Source: Deltaproteobacteria bacterium
GTDB lineage: Bacteria > Desulfobacterota > UBA8473
NCBI GenBank assembly: GCA_030621455.1
Contig: JAUXHQ010000055.1
Coordinates: 1-8,730 of the forward strand
Direction: 5' to 3'
Length of the DNA: 8,730 bases
The notes under the pieces were generated by a model that saw only the letters and a program-made list of their open reading frames with translations, did not search any database and had not been told where the DNA came from. Position numbers and translations under genes: made by a program. Positions 6,310 through 8,730 of this stretch are shown piece after piece; positions within the stretch are counted from its first letter, which is position 1; the number at the start of each line of letters is the position of its first letter.

Positions 6310-8547
6310 GTGCCCCTAAATCCAATGTTAGACAGCCTAATAGATGTATGTGAAGGCTTTTCCATTTATACAATCCCTCCTTTCTTGGGTCTTTTAACAA
6401 CATTGGGTTTGGCCTTACTGGCGTTGATAAAAGGCAGGGGTAGAAAGACCAATCTCCTTTTTGCCGGTCTATGCATTATCGGAACCTTCCTGAATATCGA
6501 TGTTATGCTGATGACAATCGTGCCAAGAGAAGAACTGGCCCTTAAGATCAGCAGATATGACCACATACTGGTGGTTTATAATATCCCCATTTATCTGCAT
6601 TTCATATATACTCTCCTTTCTGTAAAGAAGAGGAAGTGGCTGATCCCTGCAACTTATCTCTTCAGTTTTATTCTTATGTTCTTCACCCAATCACAATACT
6701 ATCTCGTTGGTACTCACCGATATTACTTTGGTTTTTTTGCTAAGGGCGGTCCCCTTTTCTATCTCTTCATTTCCATCAATTCTATCGTCTTTTTGTACTG
6801 TTTATATTTGTTCGTTGAAAAAATGGGGGAAGAAATGACTCCCGTTAGTAGAAACAAGATCAACTATGCCTTTCTCGGGTTCGGGATTCAGGTCATACTG
6901 GCACTGCTCGATGCCGTTCCAATAAGCGGCGTAGAAATGTATCCCCCTGGTAACTTCGGGTTTGTGCCCATGATAATCCTTGCTTATGGCGTTCTGAAAC
7001 ACGACCTTCTAGACATGGAATTCCTCATCAGGAAAAGCATAATCTATTCGTCAGTGACCGGCTTGCTAACAGGGCTATATGCACTTTCCATAGTAACTTT
7101 CAATTTCGTGTTCAGGCGGAGCGATGCTTCAGGATCCCTCATATTCTCTATTCTCCTCTTTCTGATTATCGTATTTATCTTCGCACCTATGAAAGAGAAG
7201 GTCCAGGTGGCTGTGGATAGGATCTTCTTCAAGGGTAAATACGATTATCACAAGACAATAAGAGACGTCAGCCAAGCCATGACATCTATCTTGGACATTG
7301 AAAAAATAGCGAATCGTATTATGGACACGGTCATAAATTCTATGCATGTGAGTACTGTATCCATTTTACTGTGGAATGGGGAAAAAGAATCTTTTCAAGT
7401 CTATGCCGCAAAGGGGAAACATCAAAGGGACATAAAAGGGTTGATGAATTTAAATAAGGGGAGTCCACTGTCCACTGTGTTGCTGGAACAGAAGAGAGAA
7501 GTATTCAGACACAACATTGAGGAAGGGGATGTAGATATCGGAAACAGGGCGTATTGCCTTAAAGAACTGGATTCCCTTCATGCGAGTCTGGTAGTCCCAA
7601 TGGTCTTTGAAGGGTCTGTTAAGGGTGTCATCAGCCTTGGTTATAAAAAGTCTGGCGACCTGTATACCTCTGAAGACCTTGAGTTGTTACAAACCCTGGC
7701 AAATCAAAGCAGCATTTCCATGGAAAATGCGAGGTCATATGCGATCATCCAAGAATTGAACAGGAACCTTGAGAAGAAAGTGTATACCCGCACAAGGGAA
7801 TTGGAAGCAGCTTTGCTGGAAAAGGAAAGAAGTCAGGAACAGCTTATCCGGTCAGAGAGTCTGGCAGCCGTTGGACAATTGGTGGCAGGCGTAGCCCATG
7901 AATTAAATAACCCTATTGCAAGTGTGTCAAGCCTGGTTCAATCTACCGTGGAATCCTTAGAAGAAAGGGACAACAAGGAAGAGTATGAAGAAGAGATTAT
8001 AGACGACCTTCAATTCACATTGAAGGAATTGACGCGTGCCAAGGAAATCGTTCGCAGCCTCTTGGACATCTCACGTCAGACCCATAATTATGAGGAATCA
8101 ATAAATATGAATACTGTTGTTAAGGATTCACTGAGGGTACTATATAATCAATACAAGAAGTATGACCAGGACATAGTAGAAGATTTCCAGGAAGACCTTC
8201 CGGAGATTAAGGGGAACTTCGCCAATCTAGGACAAGTATCCTTGAATATCATAAAGAATTCTATCGAGGAAGTGAGAGATAATGGAGGAAAGATAACCTT
8301 AAAGACAAGGTTTGATAAAAGGACCGACAGGGTTATTTTTGAGTGTCTTGACACGGGCAAAGGGATCGCCCAGGCAATAATCAGGGATATATTTAAACCG
8401 TTCTTCACGACGAAAGAGGTAGGAAAGGGGACCGGCCTAGGTCTTTACATATCTCATGAGATTGTGAAGAGGCATAATGGTGGTATCTTCGTTTATAGTG
8501 AACCAGGCAAAGGGACTACCTTTCGGGTTGAATTGCCTGCCACATGA
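6310..8547 (+). CDS. Membrane sensor histidine kinase: multi-TM N-terminus, GAF, HisKA, HATPase_c
   Basis: Predicted inner-membrane two-component sensor that autophosphorylates on histidine and passes the phosphate to a response regulator, most likely the one starting at 8654. Residues 1-295 carry about eight or nine hydrophobic helices of the type seen in 7TM/PrsK-like sensor modules, ending in the linker FAPMKEKVQVAVDRIFFKGK (291-310). A GAF domain spans about 325-475. A coiled-coil (about 477-515) leads to the H-box VAHELNNP with phospho-acceptor H530. The ATPase domain shows the N-box (N646, N650), G1 DTGKGI (681-686), F-box FKPFFTTK (695-702), G2 GKGTGLGL (705-712) and G3 GKGTTF (733-738), so it should be active. 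No receiver domain is attached. The start is uncertain: GTG 6310 follows AAGG (6295-6298) by 11 bases, and ATG 6325 is an alternative that loses only five residues. PrsK-type kinases accompany EPS loci in some bacteria, but the ligand here is unknown. Confidence 0.92.
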   Translation: MPLNPMLDSLIDVCEGFSIYTIPPFLGLLTTLGLALLALIKGRGRKTNLLFAGLCIIGTFLNIDVMLMTIVPREELALKISRYDHILVVYNIPIYLHFIYTLLSVKKRKWLIPATYLFSFILMFFTQSQYYLVGTHRYYFGFFAKGGPLFYLFISINSIVFLYCLYLFVEKMGEEMTPVSRNKINYAFLGFGIQVILALLDAVPISGVEMYPPGNFGFVPMIILAYGVLKHDLLDMEFLIRKSIIYSSVTGLLTGLYALSIVTFNFVFRRSDASGSLIFSILLFLIIVFIFAPMKEKVQVAVDRIFFKGKYDYHKTIRDVSQAMTSILDIEKIANRIMDTVINSMHVSTVSILLWNGEKESFQVYAAKGKHQRDIKGLMNLNKGSPLSTVLLEQKREVFRHNIEEGDVDIGNRAYCLKELDSLHASLVVPMVFEGSVKGVISLGYKKSGDLYTSEDLELLQTLANQSSISMENARSYAIIQELNRNLEKKVYTRTRELEAALLEKERSQEQLIRSESLAAVGQLVAGVAHELNNPIASVSSLVQSTVESLEERDNKEEYEEEIIDDLQFTLKELTRAKEIVRSLLDISRQTHNYEESINMNTVVKDSLRVLYNQYKKYDQDIVEDFQEDLPEIKGNFANLGQVSLNIIKNSIEEVRDNGGKITLKTRFDKRTDRVIFECLDTGKGIAQAIIRDIFKPFFTTKEVGKGTGLGLYISHEIVKRHNGGIFVYSEPGKGTTFRVELPAT

Positions 8548-8565
8548 CTCCATTGACCTTGCCAA

Positions 8566-8594
8566 AAATTGCTCATTTCTGGATTGAGAACTTG
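8566..8594 (+). repeat. Dispersed copy of the left-end repeat motif
   Basis: These 29 bases match 434-462 at 24 positions without gaps, including an identical 10-base block CTCATTTCTG and an AACTTG end. The copy lies in the gap between the kinase and the regulator, about 8.1 kb from its partner and in the same orientation. It also supplies the left arm of a small inverted repeat, TTGAGAA (8584-8590) with TTCTCAA (8607-8613). Confidence 0.5.
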
Positions 8595-8613
8595 TTAGCG
8601 CCCCTTTTCTCAA
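8584..8613. repeat. Short inverted repeat between kinase and regulator genes
   Basis: TTGAGAA (8584-8590) is complementary to TTCTCAA (8607-8613) with a 16-base loop. It is weak and AT-rich, with no T-run after it, so readthrough from the kinase gene into the regulator gene is plausible. Confidence 0.3.
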
Positions 8614-8653
8614 AGGCCCCAACACAAAAGAGCTTTCCCAAGGAGGGAATATG

Positions 8654-8730
8654 ATGAACGGGTTATTAATAGTTGACGATGAAGAAGGCATTAGAAGGTC
8701 TCTGAACAAGGCCCTTCAGCGTGACGGTTA
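8654..8730 (+). CDS. Response regulator, N-terminal receiver domain (truncated by window end)
   Basis: Only the first 25 codons are present, and the frame is still open at the window edge. The peptide MNGLLIVDDEEGIRRSLNKA is a typical receiver start: a hydrophobic first strand, then the acidic pair D8/D9 that helps bind Mg2+, then helix 1. The phospho-accepting aspartate and any output domain lie outside the window, so an NtrC-, OmpR- or CheY-like type cannot be told apart. A strong AGGAGG (8641-8646) precedes two consecutive ATGs. I prefer 8654 (seven-base spacing) over 8651 (four bases). It follows the kinase gene by about 100 bases on the same strand and is probably its cognate partner. 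Confidence 0.85.
   Translation, partial: MNGLLIVDDEEGIRRSLNKALQRDG

Noticed and set aside
8437..8709. 90-codon minus-strand open frame across the kinase end and regulator start
   Set aside because: It lies antisense to the conserved kinase ATPase motifs and the regulator start, so it is a shadow frame.

Overview
This 8.73 kb window looks like a bacterial exopolysaccharide (EPS) region followed by a two-component signalling module. All five complete genes and one truncated gene lie on the + strand. Base composition is moderate and non-ATG starts are common (TTG and GTG). The protein types (a bacterial beta-CASP metallo-hydrolase, a WcaJ-type initiating sugar transferase, and a multi-TM/GAF histidine kinase) suggest a Gram-negative environmental lineage such as Desulfobacterota/former Deltaproteobacteria or a relative. 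That placement is an impression from the proteins, not a proof.

Layout. Bases 1-867 contain no convincing gene. They hold several hairpins and a small element with inverted termini (317-460). Bases 868-6075 form a tight gene run: a beta-CASP metallo-beta-lactamase-fold RNase-like protein, a GT4 glycosyltransferase, an undecaprenyl-phosphate sugar-1-phosphate transferase that overlaps the preceding gene, and a UDP-glucuronate decarboxylase-like SDR protein. Bases 6076-6309 are an intergenic gap with a perfect 21-bp inverted repeat (60-nt loop) and short phased direct repeats. Bases 6310-8547 encode a large membrane sensor histidine kinase. A response regulator begins at about 8654 behind a strong Shine-Dalgarno and runs off the window.

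How the genes may work together. The sugar transferase would load the first sugar phosphate onto the lipid carrier, the GT4 enzyme would add a sugar, and the decarboxylase would supply UDP-xylose. This fits a xylose-containing surface glycan or EPS. The kinase/regulator pair next door may control it, but adjacency is the only evidence. The beta-CASP protein at the head of the run is probably an RNA-processing hydrolase whose link to EPS is unclear.

I did not find a clearly new defence or mobile system. The most unusual material is non-coding: the 6131-6232 inverted repeat with its phased repeats, and a dispersed motif (CATTTCTG core) that occurs three times near the left end and once between the kinase and regulator genes.
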